DNA from: UBA868 sp016776875
Lineage (GTDB): Bacteria; Pseudomonadota; Gammaproteobacteria; Arenicellales; UBA868
Length of the DNA: 64,000 nucleotides
Assembly: GCA_051201585.1 (NCBI GenBank)
Contig: CP179198.1
Span: forward strand, 2,480,001 to 2,544,000
Reading direction: 5' to 3'
Position 1 is the stretch's first letter; each line of letters starts with the position of its first letter. Below are positions 19,915-29,440 of the stretch, one piece after another. Below the pieces are notes generated by a model. It was not told the origin of the DNA. It made no database searches and saw nothing but the letters and a program-made list of their open reading frames with translations. The translations under genes and the position numbers were made by a program.

Positions 19915-21261
19915 TCAATCACCTGCAATCGTTAGACCCTCAACCAGAATTGATCCGCATCGCGTACTTCGACGGGGATCCACATCATTCCCAATGGCGG
20001 CGATATTCTGAAAAATATCTTTAAGATTTCCAGCCACCGTAACTTCCTCAACAGGATATGCGATCTCCCCGTTTTCGATCCATAACCCGGCAGCCCCTCT
20101 TGAGTAATCTCCCGTGACGTTATTGATACCAAAGCCTATTAATTCGGTAACCAAAAATCCCTCGTCAATGCCGCTTATCATCTGCTCAAGATTCTGATCA
20201 CCGGTATCGATTGTCAAATTGTGCACACCGCCCGCATTACCGGTTGTTTGCATATCTAAACGTCGAGCGCTGTACGACCCGAGCACATAGCCTCGAAGAA
20301 TACCGTCCGAAACAATATCTCTAGCCGAAGTCGCCACACCTTCGCCATCGAACGCGGCGCTGCCCATACCGCCCACGATCAGCGGTTGCTCGTGAATTCT
20401 TACAAACTCAGGAAAGATTTTTTTGTCCAGATGATCGAGCAGAAAAGAAGCTTTACGGTATAACGCGCCCCCGCTAATCGCGCTAATAAAATGTCCCAAA
20501 AGACTTGAAGCCACCGGCGCCTCGTAAATGACCGGCACCTTGCAGGTAGGTACCCGCCGTGCGCCGAGTCGGCGAAGTGTTCGGCGAGCGGCTTGATCAC
20601 CGACCTGAACTGGCGTATCAAGATCACCGAGCCGTCGAGCTGAACTGTACCAATAATCGCGCTGCATCGAATCACCCACACCCGCAATGACAGAGCAACT
20701 CATTCCCTGGCGGCTTTTTTGCGTGTGCCCCATAAAGCCCAGGCTATTTCCGTATACCTCAGCACCTTGATGCGCATCGACAGATGCCCCTTCGGAATTT
20801 ACGATTCGCGCGTCTGCGCCGAGCGCAGATGCCTCACATTCAAGCGCGAGCGAGGAAGCCTCTTCAACCGAAGGTGTCCACGGATGATACAAGTCCAAAT
20901 CCATCACATCCTTCGCTAATCGTTCTGGATCTGCCAGCCCTATGCATCGATCCTCCTCGGTCCACTTTGCGATGTTGCAGGCAGCAAGCACCGTCTCTTT
21001 AACGGCAGCCGGCGAGTAGTCAGAAGTACTTGCGCTCCCGGTTCGCTGACCAAAATAAACCGACACGACAAGATTTCGATCGCGGGTATGCTCGACAGTC
21101 TCAATCTCGCTTTTTCTTACATTAACCGAGAGTCCCTGGCTAAGACTGGCCGCCGCCTCGGACGATGATGCCCCGCGACTACCTGCCTCTTCCAACGCGA
21201 GCTGAACGGCATCACTCAAACCCGCATCGACGCCAGTCGTGTTTTCTGCCGAATCTTTCAT
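19915..21261 (-). CDS. pmbA: PmbA/TldE, metalloprotease-like partner of TldD
   Basis: 448 residues, full length. TldE/PmbA features include LVVSVYFGQRTGSASTSDYS near residue 85, SLGFMGHTQKSRQGMSCSVI, and the C-terminal VTELIGFGINNVTGDYSRGA with AGLWIENGEIAYPVEEVTVA. TldE lacks the metal site and forms a heterodimer with TldD that cleaves unfolded peptides (microcin B17 maturation, CcdA decay in E. coli). The start overlaps the tldD stop by 4 bp, so the pair is translationally coupled. Confidence 0.95.
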   Translation of the reverse strand: MKDSAENTTGVDAGLSDAVQLALEEAGSRGASSSEAAASLSQGLSVNVRKSEIETVEHTRDRNLVVSVYFGQRTGSASTSDYSPAAVKETVLAACNIAKWTEEDRCIGLADPERLAKDVMDLDLYHPWTPSVEEASSLALECEASALGADARIVNSEGASVDAHQGAEVYGNSLGFMGHTQKSRQGMSCSVIAGVGDSMQRDYWYSSARRLGDLDTPVQVGDQAARRTLRRLGARRVPTCKVPVIYEAPVASSLLGHFISAISGGALYRKASFLLDHLDKKIFPEFVRIHEQPLIVGGMGSAAFDGEGVATSARDIVSDGILRGYVLGSYSARRLDMQTTGNAGGVHNLTIDTGDQNLEQMISGIDEGFLVTELIGFGINNVTGDYSRGAAGLWIENGEIAYPVEEVTVAGNLKDIFQNIAAIGNDVDPRRSTRCGSILVEGLTIAGD

Positions 21262-22700
21262 ACTTCGACTCCCCCAACCGTCAAGCCATCAATCCGCATC
21301 GTGGGTTGGCCCACTCCGACCGGCACACTCTGGCCATCCTTGCCACAAGTACCAATGCCGGAATCGAGCGCGAGGTCATTACCCACCATGCTTACTCGGG
21401 TTAAAACGTCAGGACCATTTCCGATTAGTGTTGCGCCCTTCACTGGCGCACCCAATTTTCCCTTCTCTATTCGATAAGCTTCGCTGGCGGAGAACACAAA
21501 TTTTCCAGAGGTAATGTCCACTTGACCACCCGAGAAATTCACAGCATAAAGACCTGAATCGACGGAGGACAAAATCTCCGCTGGATCATCTTGTCCCGCC
21601 AACATGTAGGTATTCGTCATTCGCGGCATTGGCAAATGCGCATAGGATTCGCGCCGTCCATTGCCCGTACTGTGAGTTCCCGTCAGCCGAGCGTTTAAAG
21701 AATCCTGCATGTAGCCTTTCAGTATGCCGTTCTCGATTAGAACCGTATTTTGGGAGGCCTCACCCTCATCATCCACACTTAATGAGCCACGCCGGTCAGG
21801 AATCGTCCCGTCATCCACAATGGTACAAACAGATGATGCGACCCTTTCGCCCACTCGACCCGAAAAAGCAGAGGTCCCTTTTCTATTGAAGTCACCCTCA
21901 AGGCCGTGTCCAATCGCTTCGTGCAATAGGATTCCCGGCCAACCCGAACCTAAAACGACCGTCATTGTTCCTGCCGGTGAATCAATGGCGTCGAGATTAA
22001 CTAACGCTTGTCGAACTGCTTCCCGCGCAAAAGACTTGGCACGGTCCTCCTCAAGCAGCCATTGATATCCATATCGCCCGCCACCACCATAACTCCCCTG
22101 TTCGCGTCGACCCGCCTGTTCAGCAATCACGGTGATATTGAGCCGGATTAAAGGACGGACATCCGCAACCATCTCCCCGTCACTTCGCGCCACCAAGACC
22201 ACATCGTGAACAGAAGCAAGGCTTGCCATCACCTGGCTCACCCTCGGATCCGAGGCTCGCGCTTCTGCCTCAACAAGCTGAAGCAGTTTGATCTTATCTT
22301 CGCTTGCGAGGCTCGTCAGTGGATCAGCGGTCGAATACAGCGCCGGAGCGGTTCGCGCTTTAAACGGTATTTGGCTGATCCCGCCGCCATGATTTGAGAT
22401 TGATCGCGCCGCTTCGGCTGCCTTCTCCAGCGCTGAAAAATTAAGCGCGTCTGAATAGGCAAAGCCTGTTTTTTCACCGCCCACCGCGCGGAGGCCGACA
22501 CCCTGATCCGTGCTTCGACTACCCGATTTCACTTTCCCATCCTCAAGTGACCAGCCTTCTTGGCGGGAATGCTGAAAATAGATATCCGCGTAATCAATCT
22601 TATTCCCCGCTAATCGACCCATTAATTCGTCTACGTCGGTTAATTGCAGGCCACTTGGCGAAAGCAGAATGTCATTCGCGATCTTCAGGGGATCAGTCAT
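21258..22700 (-). CDS. tldD: TldD metalloprotease
   Basis: 480 residues, normal length. The zinc motif HEAIGHGLEGDFNRKGTSAF (HEAIGH with a downstream Glu and Cys) lies around residues 258-277, with GTCGKDGQSVPVGVGQPTMR near the C-terminus. TldD is the catalytic subunit of the TldD/E protease in the cytoplasm. The gene contains GAA-GCT-TAT in phase (AGCT at 21477-21480) and is read through without any shift. This bears on the frameshift pattern seen in other genes. It is divergent from the apr operon. Confidence 0.96.
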   Translation of the reverse strand: MTDPLKIANDILLSPSGLQLTDVDELMGRLAGNKIDYADIYFQHSRQEGWSLEDGKVKSGSRSTDQGVGLRAVGGEKTGFAYSDALNFSALEKAAEAARSISNHGGGISQIPFKARTAPALYSTADPLTSLASEDKIKLLQLVEAEARASDPRVSQVMASLASVHDVVLVARSDGEMVADVRPLIRLNITVIAEQAGRREQGSYGGGGRYGYQWLLEEDRAKSFAREAVRQALVNLDAIDSPAGTMTVVLGSGWPGILLHEAIGHGLEGDFNRKGTSAFSGRVGERVASSVCTIVDDGTIPDRRGSLSVDDEGEASQNTVLIENGILKGYMQDSLNARLTGTHSTGNGRRESYAHLPMPRMTNTYMLAGQDDPAEILSSVDSGLYAVNFSGGQVDITSGKFVFSASEAYRIEKGKLGAPVKGATLIGNGPDVLTRVSMVGNDLALDSGIGTCGKDGQSVPVGVGQPTMRIDGLTVGGVEV

Positions 22701-23030
22701 TGTTTATCCTAATTTGGCAGTCAAAATGTACGTTCTAGTAACTTCTATATTTTAGAGTGTTTGGAAACTAGCACGCCCGATGTTAATCAAAAGTTAATGC
22801 TGTGCGCGGGCACGCATTAAGAACTCACAAGTCATATGCTCAACGTGACGCGAGTTTTTAAAAATACGATTTGATTAAATCAGTTTTTACTTATTGATAA
22901 TTTAATAATGATAAGTTCGGTAAAACATAAATTGAATTTATTGCCCAAGAGAAAGCATTGGCTTGTGCTCAGGGCCCGGTTCCCTCAGATTCACTCCATC
23001 TCTCGAAGACTACTAAGGAAATAATAACTT
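22701..23030. promoter_or_regulatory. Divergent tldD / aprM intergenic region
   Basis: A 330-bp AT-rich region that must hold promoters for both directions. Towards aprM, TTGATT (22871-22876) and GATAAT (22896-22901) are the best pair, but the 19-bp spacing is long. The aprM ribosome site AAGGAA lies at 23015-23020. TTGATTAAATCAG (22871-22883) resembles an FNR box but has three instead of four central bases. No operator can be assigned with confidence. Confidence 0.4.
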
Positions 23031-23816
23031 ATGCTGACCCACAACCCCTTTGCGGATCTATTCCCGGCCGCGCTGATGCAAGGCTACGTCATCCTGATGG
23101 TCCTGCTTGTTCTCGGAAGCACGATCTTCGATACCATCCACAAGAAGAGCGCCAAATATTTTTTCCAGGCCGCTCAGAAATCTAAGAAAAGCCAAACCCG
23201 GAGCATTTCCGGCGGGGAAAAGACCTCGATCGCGGTAAAGACTGCCGTTAACGAAGTCATGCTCTCTAGTGAATTTTGTAATGCTAAACGTCGGATCGCC
23301 CATTTGCTCGGCATGTATGGCTTTGTGATGTTTTTAATCACCACGATCATTCTGATCTTTTCATACCCCACGTCAGCGACACCTGCCCCGGCACTCGTAA
23401 CGGGGCTCTGGCATATTGGTGCTTTAATGGTCGCGGTCGGAGGCTACTGGTTCTGGTTCTTTATCCGGGTTGACGTCGCCGCAGAGGGAAATGTCTGGTA
23501 CAAAATTATGCGAGCCGACCTTTTCATCCTCGCCCTTCTAGCAACCACAACGTTTGCCCTCATCTGGTCTTATCTTCAGATGAACGCAGGCGGACTCTGG
23601 ACACAAATCATCCTGGCGCTTTTTATTATTTCAAGCACAACGTTGTTCGGCACCGTGCTGTGGTCCAAGTTTGCCCATATGTTTTTCAAACCCGCCGCTG
23701 CATTTCAGAAGCGGGTCCAGGAAGCTGATGGGTCACGAGCAAACCTTCCGGCGCCAGCCGATAAACCCGCGCAATTTGGCCTCGGAATCAAACGCGAGCC
23801 TGCGCGCCATTACTAA
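23031..23816 (+). CDS. aprM: AprM, membrane anchor of APS reductase
   Basis: 261 residues. Five hydrophobic helices are visible (about 15-33, 91-112, 122-147, 160-180, 188-210), one with GLWHIGALMVAVGGYWFWFF, and the charged C-terminus faces the cytoplasm. AprM occurs in dsr-type sulfur oxidisers, upstream of aprBA, and is thought to pass electrons from AprAB to the quinone pool in place of QmoABC. Ribosome site AAGGAA lies 10 bases upstream. An 80-bp spacer separates it from aprB in one operon. Confidence 0.9.
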   Translation: MLTHNPFADLFPAALMQGYVILMVLLVLGSTIFDTIHKKSAKYFFQAAQKSKKSQTRSISGGEKTSIAVKTAVNEVMLSSEFCNAKRRIAHLLGMYGFVMFLITTIILIFSYPTSATPAPALVTGLWHIGALMVAVGGYWFWFFIRVDVAAEGNVWYKIMRADLFILALLATTTFALIWSYLQMNAGGLWTQIILALFIISSTTLFGTVLWSKFAHMFFKPAAAFQKRVQEADGSRANLPAPADKPAQFGLGIKREPARHY

Positions 23817-23896
23817 TTATTAAGAATCACACTGAGGACATTCTTGGCGACCTTACTAGCAAGGGAGCCCGGAAGACCCTAATTAAGGAGAAATAG

Positions 23897-24367
23897 ATGC
23901 CTACTTTTGTTTACATGACTAAATGCGACGGATGCGGCCACTGCGTTGATATCTGTCCGTCTGACATCATGCATATCGATAAAACCTATCGTCGCGCCAT
24001 GAATATCGAACCCAACATGTGCTGGGAGTGCTATTCCTGTGTCAAGGCGTGCCCGCAGAACGCCATTGATGCCAGGGGTTACGCTGATTTCGCACCAATG
24101 GGCCATAGTGTTCGCGTGTTGCGAGAAGAGGAAAAAGGCACCATTTCCTGGAAAATTAAATTCCGGAATGGTGAAGTCAAGGATTTTGTATCGCCGATCA
24201 CAACACAGCCTTGGGGTGAAAAAATTCCAAAGCTGGCTGAGCTGGCGGAACCCACTCAAGAAGAAGTCGATTCACAACTTCTCTGGTCTGAGCCGGATGC
24301 GCTTAATATTGAGCGCGGCCTCCCCGAGATCGACAAAAGCAAATTCAAACAGGGAGTGTATTACTAA
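23897..24367 (+). CDS. aprB: Adenylylsulfate (APS) reductase beta subunit
   Basis: 156 residues. Two [4Fe-4S] motifs lie near the N-terminus: CDGCGHCVDICP (about 10-21) and CWECYSCVKACP (about 47-58). The beta-sheet and tail wrap over AprA, ending KFKQGVYY as usual. It passes electrons from the FAD of AprA during oxidation of sulfite plus AMP to APS in the cytoplasm. A strong ribosome site AAGGAGA lies upstream of ATG. Its stop codon shares one base with the aprA start (TAATG), so the two subunits are coupled in translation. Confidence 0.97.
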   Translation: MPTFVYMTKCDGCGHCVDICPSDIMHIDKTYRRAMNIEPNMCWECYSCVKACPQNAIDARGYADFAPMGHSVRVLREEEKGTISWKIKFRNGEVKDFVSPITTQPWGEKIPKLAELAEPTQEEVDSQLLWSEPDALNIERGLPEIDKSKFKQGVYY

Positions 24368-26199
24368 TGGGTTTTAAAACCGTATTTGAAGATTGCGACA
24401 TCCTCGTCGTTGGCGGCGGGATGGGCGGAACAGGCGCGGCTTACGAGGCACGCCATTGGGGGCGCGACATGAAAATCGTCGTGGCCGAAAAAGCGAATAT
24501 CGACCGGAGTGGCGCCGTCGCGCAGGGACTCTACGCGATCAACTGCTACATGGGAATGCAGTGGGACGAAAACCAGCCCGAAGATCATGTGCGCTATGCC
24601 CGAAATGATCTTATGGGGATGGTCCGTGAAGACCTTGCCTATGATATGGCTCGGCATGTTGATTCCACAGTTCATAAGTTTGAAGAATGGGGCCTGCCCC
24701 TAATGCGTGACCCTGAGACGGGCCGGTATCAGCGAGAAGGCAAATGGCAGATCATGATTCACGGCGAAAGCTATAAGCCAATCGTCGCAGAGGCCGCCAA
24801 AAAGTCCGCAGACAAGATTTATAACCGGATTATGGTCACCCACCTCCTGATGGACGAAAGCAAGGCAAACCGCGTAGGCGGTGCGATTGGCTTCAACGTG
24901 AGAACGGGCGATTTACATGTCTTTAAAGCAAAGGCCACTATTGTGGGCGCGGGCGGCGCGTCGCATATCTACAAACCCCGTTCTGTCGGCGAGGGCATGG
25001 GACGCACCTGGTATGCCCCATGGAGTAGCGCTTCCGCCTACGCGTTACCGATCATGGCGGGCGCGAAAATGACGCAGATGGAAAACCGTATTGTGCTTTG
25101 TCGTTTCAAAGACGGATACGGACCTGTGGGCGCCTACTTCCTCCATTTAAAAACCTATACCCAAAACGCATACGGGGATGAGTACGAGTCAAAGTGGTAC
25201 GACAACACGAAAGAACTCGTTGGCGATTACATTGACCATCACCCGACACCGACCTGTCTTCGAAATCATGCGTTCCTGAAGGAAGTGGCAGCGGGTCGTG
25301 GCCCCATCCATATGGTCACAAAAGAAGCGTTTCAGGATCCTCACAAGGAAACAGTGGGTTGGGAAAACTTCCTCGGCATGACCGTTGGGCAAGCAGTCGT
25401 CTGGGCTTCTCAAGATATTGATCCAAAATACACCAACCCCGAACTCACCACGTCAGAGCCTTACGTCATGGGCTCCCACGCAACGTGCTCGGGTGCGTGG
25501 GCCAGTGGGCCAGAAGACGTATCTCCTAGCGAATATTTCTGGGGCTATAACCGGATGATGACCGTTGAAGGCCTGTTTGGTGCGGGAGATGCGCTGGGCG
25601 GAACCGCGCACGCGTTCTCCTCGGGATCGTTTACAGAAGGTCGTCTCGCCGCAAAAGCCGCCGTGAAATATGTACGCGAGCGAGCAAACGAAAAGATTGT
25701 TATCTCTGATAAGCAAATCGAGGAGCGTCGAGAAGAAATCTACCGACCGCTCGAAACCTATCAAGTAGGTCGCAATGAAATCGTGGGCGGAACCGTATCC
25801 CCAAGCTACATTCTTCCGATTCAAGGACTTCAACGCCTTGAGAAACTAATGGATGAGTATGCGGGTGGTATTACGGTCAACTACATGACCAATGAGCCTC
25901 TTCTGCTTCGGGGCCTCGAACTCCTGAAAACAATGCATGAAGATTTTGAATTCCTCGGTGCTGAAGATTTGCATCAACTACAACGCGCGTGGGAACTCAA
26001 GCATCGAGCAATCGCTTCCGAGTGTGTAGTCCAGCATACCCTGTTTCGAAAAGAAACGCGGTGGCCGGGTTATTACTATCGTGGCGATGCCATGCAGCTT
26101 GATGACGAAAACTGGCACGCGCTTACCGTGTCTCATCGGGATCCTGAATCCGGTGAGTACACAATGGAAAAAGCACCGGTGTATCACATCGTCGATTAA
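24367..26199 (+). CDS. aprA: Adenylylsulfate (APS) reductase alpha subunit
   Basis: 610 residues, within the family range. The FAD-binding motif is ILVVGGGMGGTGAAYEARHW (about 12-31). GVAQ-like GAVAQGLYAINCY and GAGGASHIYKPRS follow, as does the flavin-end segment GAGDALGGTAHAFSSGSFTE near residue 405. It binds AMP and sulfite and forms APS, reducing FAD, in the oxidative direction expected for an organism with dsrL and dsrEFH. It ends the aprMBA operon, and a strong terminator follows at once. Confidence 0.98.
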   Translation: MGFKTVFEDCDILVVGGGMGGTGAAYEARHWGRDMKIVVAEKANIDRSGAVAQGLYAINCYMGMQWDENQPEDHVRYARNDLMGMVREDLAYDMARHVDSTVHKFEEWGLPLMRDPETGRYQREGKWQIMIHGESYKPIVAEAAKKSADKIYNRIMVTHLLMDESKANRVGGAIGFNVRTGDLHVFKAKATIVGAGGASHIYKPRSVGEGMGRTWYAPWSSASAYALPIMAGAKMTQMENRIVLCRFKDGYGPVGAYFLHLKTYTQNAYGDEYESKWYDNTKELVGDYIDHHPTPTCLRNHAFLKEVAAGRGPIHMVTKEAFQDPHKETVGWENFLGMTVGQAVVWASQDIDPKYTNPELTTSEPYVMGSHATCSGAWASGPEDVSPSEYFWGYNRMMTVEGLFGAGDALGGTAHAFSSGSFTEGRLAAKAAVKYVRERANEKIVISDKQIEERREEIYRPLETYQVGRNEIVGGTVSPSYILPIQGLQRLEKLMDEYAGGITVNYMTNEPLLLRGLELLKTMHEDFEFLGAEDLHQLQRAWELKHRAIASECVVQHTLFRKETRWPGYYYRGDAMQLDDENWHALTVSHRDPESGEYTMEKAPVYHIVD

Positions 26200-26215
26200 T
26201 CAGTCGGTGTTCTTT

Positions 26216-26245
26216 AAAACGGGCCCAAAAGGGCCCGTTTTTTTT
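26216..26245 (+). terminator. Rho-independent terminator of aprMBA
   Basis: A GC-rich stem of AACGGGCCC with an AAAA loop and the exact complement is followed by a run of eight T. It lies 17 bases after the aprA stop. Confidence 0.93.
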
Positions 26246-26339
26246 GCACCCATTCTGGCCATCACAAACACCTTATTCACTAGACATAACAACGATCACG
26301 TATAGTCAACTACGTTCTTTTCAATTCTTCGCGTCAAAC

Positions 26340-27846
26340 ATGTCAATAGATTCAAATTTCAGAAACGAACAGATTGCCGGTGAAACTAGCCTTGGCGCTT
26401 CCTCTCGAGAAGTTGATGCGCTGTTAACCCCGATTCTGGACCAGGGCGTAGCACGAGACCAGATCCCTGAACTGCTTCGCCGTTCATGGACCCATCTTCA
26501 GGACCTGCGGGAAACTCTCACAACGATTAGTACCGTTGGCGAGGCAATTCCATCATTGCATCTCGACCAAGCAATATCCCTTACATCAGCAGACGCCCTT
26601 GATCTTTCGGGCATTGGGACTGAAGTGCAGTCATGTCTGGCAGACCCCGCAAACCAACAACTCGAAAAATCCATCCAAGCCAAACTGCTTTACGCCTTTT
26701 CATTAGCAGCCTTACTTTCCCAGTCTTATCGAGAGGGCGCACGATATCTCGAACAGGCCTCTGAGCTCTGTAAAAGCGATCCACAAGATCGTTGGCGGTA
26801 TGAAAATGCCCGCGCGCAAGCGCTGACAGACCTGGGCCGGGAGTTCCTTGATAATCAGGCACTGACAGAGGCCGTGAATTTATTTGAATCATCAGTGCTT
26901 CCCCTTGTTGATAAAGAAAAAAATCCCCATCAGTGGGCGATCTCGAAAACGCGCCACGGTGTCGCACTCGGCATTTTAGGACAGCGTCAAAAAGGCACAA
27001 AAATGCTGGAGCAAGCAATTTGTTCATTTCATGAAGTCATCGACGCTTGCGATAGTGAGTCCGAATCACCGGAGTGGGCAACAGCACAAAACAGCTTAGG
27101 CAACGCACTGGGTATTTTGGCCCATCGTCAAAATGATCTCGAAATGCTTGAGTCCGCGGCAAATGCTTTCGAAAGCGCATTATCAGTACGATCACAAGAA
27201 AAGCTGTCCGTGGGATTGGGCCGCTTCCCAGAATAATTTAGGCGCTGTTCTTCAAAGCCTTGGCCAGCGGAAAAATGATGCGCAACTCCTAAAGCGATCA
27301 GTCGATTGTTACAAGCTGGTGTTACTTGCTTGGACCCGCGACCGTGCACCCCTGCATTGGGCAACCACATTCAATAATCTGGGCACTGCACTTCGGGCAC
27401 TTGGCGAGAAACGAAAAGGGCCTCGAACACTCGAACAAGCCGTCGCGGCCTATCGAAACGCACTAGCGGAACGCACTCGTGAGCGTGTGCCTCAGCAGTG
27501 GGCAATGACCCAGAATGATCTCGGCACGGCTCTGCAAAAACTGGGTGAGCGTACTGAAGATGTCAAATTCTTTAATGAAGCGATCAACGCTTACCAAAGC
27601 GCACTGCTGGAATGGACGCAAGAAAAAAGTCCCATGACTTGGGCGATGACGGCCGCTAATTTGGCAATCGCTCAAAAAAGTCTGGCGGAACGCTTAGGGG
27701 ATGCAGGCACCGCAGGCCTCGCGCTATCGAGCTTTGAGGCCGTCGCCGAGGTTTTCCGGAGCGCGAGTCACGCGAGGTACTATCAGTTCGCCACAGAGCA
27801 AATCGCAAAAACCCGCACCTTGCTCGATAGCCTAGCGGCCTCCTGA
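26340..27846 (+). CDS. TPR-repeat protein, split by a frameshift
   Basis: About 502 residues after correction. After an N-terminal 150-residue region, repeats of about 45 residues follow the pattern (W)AxxQNxLGxALxxLGxR: SPEWATAQNSLGNALGILAH, PWDWAASQNNLGAVLQSLGQ, PLHWATTFNNLGTALRALGE, PQQWAMTQNDLGTALQKLGE, PMTWAMTAANLAIAQKSLAE. The first frame ends at 27236 after SQEKLSVGLGRFPE. The +1 frame carries on the repeat spacing. Length is 3n+1, with one extra base at AGCT 27202-27205. It probably acts as a protein-binding scaffold. It converges with the phosphatase gene, overlapping by 15 bp. No enzyme domain was seen. Confidence 0.78.
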
Positions 27847-28686
27847 ATTGATATGATGCTCTGTATCTTCACGAAGATCCGTAGCGTTTAACCTAAACAA
27901 TACGAACGTGAGATCGTCAGGTTTAGAGGGTAGGCCTTCTTGCGCATTGGTCATACGGCCGATCGCGGTTTCGGCAAGCGTCTGGGCGGACGCTTCGAGT
28001 TCTCCTGACTGAATAATCTCGATAATTTCGGAGACGTAAAGATTATCCCAAAGCCCATCGGACGCAATCAGAACCGTGTCTCGAGCAGCAAGCTTGACCT
28101 CATGCTTTTCAAGCCAAAAAGCCGGATCGCCCAACATATTATTTAGGTAATGGCGCTTTGGATGATGTAACGCCTCTCTTTCATCGATAAGACCGAGTGT
28201 TTCGCTGACACCAACCGGTGAGTGACTGTCCACACGGAGCTTCACTCGCCCTCTTTGACCCACCACCAACATAAGTGAGTCTCCCGCATGGTTGCTCAAC
28301 ACTGAACCATCTGGCTTGACTAGCGTTACTGAAAGCGTCGTAGCCGCCCTCGGAATCTCTTTCAGTAATTCTTTATTTACATCTTTTATTAAATCTTCAA
28401 GACAAGGCCTATTCTTGCGTTTAATCCACCTGCCAATCTTTTGGATAACAAATTCAGATGCTTCACACCCTTTGGGTAATCCACCCACGCCATCTGCAAC
28501 CGCAAGGCACGCCTCGCCGGTATCCATCTCAAAAATGCCCATTGCATCCTCATTGACGCCGGATTGCCCAGGACAAGGTTGGGTAAAGACAACCGCTTGT
28601 CCAGAATCCAGAACAACGACATGCGGCGCATCCAGACGTTCGCCGCTCAGGTAGATTGGTGTCTGCAAAATCTTAGATTCGGCCAT
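27832..28686 (-). CDS. PP2C-family (SpoIIE/PppA-like) protein phosphatase
   Basis: 284 residues. The PP2C metal-binding motifs are NEDAMGIF (about 45-52), ACLAVADGVGGLPKGCEASE (about 59-78), NHAGDSLMLVV, IASDGLWDNLYVSEI (about 205-219) and KPDDLTFVLF (near the C-terminus). It would remove phosphate from Ser/Thr residues using Mn2+ or Mg2+ in the cytoplasm. It follows the kinase gene by 13 bp on the same strand, giving a kinase-phosphatase pair. Its target is unknown, and the adjacent TPR protein is a candidate. Confidence 0.9.
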   Translation of the reverse strand: MAESKILQTPIYLSGERLDAPHVVVLDSGQAVVFTQPCPGQSGVNEDAMGIFEMDTGEACLAVADGVGGLPKGCEASEFVIQKIGRWIKRKNRPCLEDLIKDVNKELLKEIPRAATTLSVTLVKPDGSVLSNHAGDSLMLVVGQRGRVKLRVDSHSPVGVSETLGLIDEREALHHPKRHYLNNMLGDPAFWLEKHEVKLAARDTVLIASDGLWDNLYVSEIIEIIQSGELEASAQTLAETAIGRMTNAQEGLPSKPDDLTFVLFRLNATDLREDTEHHINSGGR

Positions 28687-28699
28687 TGGGTTGTGCGAC

Positions 28700-29431
28700 C
28701 TATTGCCACTCCATAAACTCTAAGTGCTGGCATAGTTGGCCCGCACTTTTGAATTCTTTTGCGATGAGGGATCGCTTCAAGCCCTTACATATATCCTTGA
28801 CTTCCTGCGGGTGACGGCGATACCGGCGGGCTCCTCCAATCGCATCATAAAAAATCCGGATAAGATCAAACACGTCGTGTTGGATATGTTCAGCATTCGG
28901 AGCTCCCCAACTAAACATATCCAACAGTTTAAGATCAAATCCAAGCCCGTGACGAAGCACGATGACATTGTCGCTATGTAGATCGCCATGGTATTCCCCA
29001 ACATTATGAATCGCCTCGATGCCCAGTGCGATCGCATGCAGAAGATGCAACCCCTGAAATGCACCGAGACATCGGCCGGGCTGCCGTTTCAAGAAATCCG
29101 ATAGCAACTCGCCCTCCACATATTCAGATACCAAAAAAGAAACCGTCGTGTCGTTGAACTGAAAACTGTCGCGGGTGTGATACTGAATAACCACCGGGCA
29201 ATGCCGAAGCTTATGAAGTTTTCGGGCATAAAACCGTAAAGCACGATTACCCGGATTACGATGAGGGAAAAAGATTTTTACGGTGCGCTCAATTCGAGTT
29301 CCTTTTTCTCTGACCAGATAAACTTCGCCTTCCCACCCGGCGCCCAGACGAGAGACCACTTCATACTTGCCCCCCAATTGACTACCCGATTGGAGATCAA
29401 AACTAGTGATGCGAGGAGAGAACTTTTTCAT
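28700..29431 (-). CDS. Small Ser/Thr-type protein kinase
   Basis: 243 residues, a bare kinase domain. Glycine loop RLGAGWEGEVYLV (about 30-42), VAIK-type lysine in TVKIFF (about 52), catalytic loop YHGDLHSDNVIV (about 150-161; HGD in place of HRD) and LKLLDMFSW in the DFG position (DMF). There is no transmembrane helix, PASTA or other sensor domain, and the domain is short at its C-terminal lobe. It belongs to an operon with the PP2C gene. The unusual loop residues resemble small-molecule or Bud32-like kinases, so the substrate could be a protein or a sugar. Confidence 0.85.
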   Translation of the reverse strand: MKKFSPRITSFDLQSGSQLGGKYEVVSRLGAGWEGEVYLVREKGTRIERTVKIFFPHRNPGNRALRFYARKLHKLRHCPVVIQYHTRDSFQFNDTTVSFLVSEYVEGELLSDFLKRQPGRCLGAFQGLHLLHAIALGIEAIHNVGEYHGDLHSDNVIVLRHGLGFDLKLLDMFSWGAPNAEHIQHDVFDLIRIFYDAIGGARRYRRHPQEVKDICKGLKRSLIAKEFKSAGQLCQHLEFMEWQ

Positions 29432-29440
29432 ACGGTCAAA

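Noticed and set aside
22871..22883. FNR box upstream of aprM
   Set aside because: The half sites are three bases apart instead of four and the second half is imperfect.
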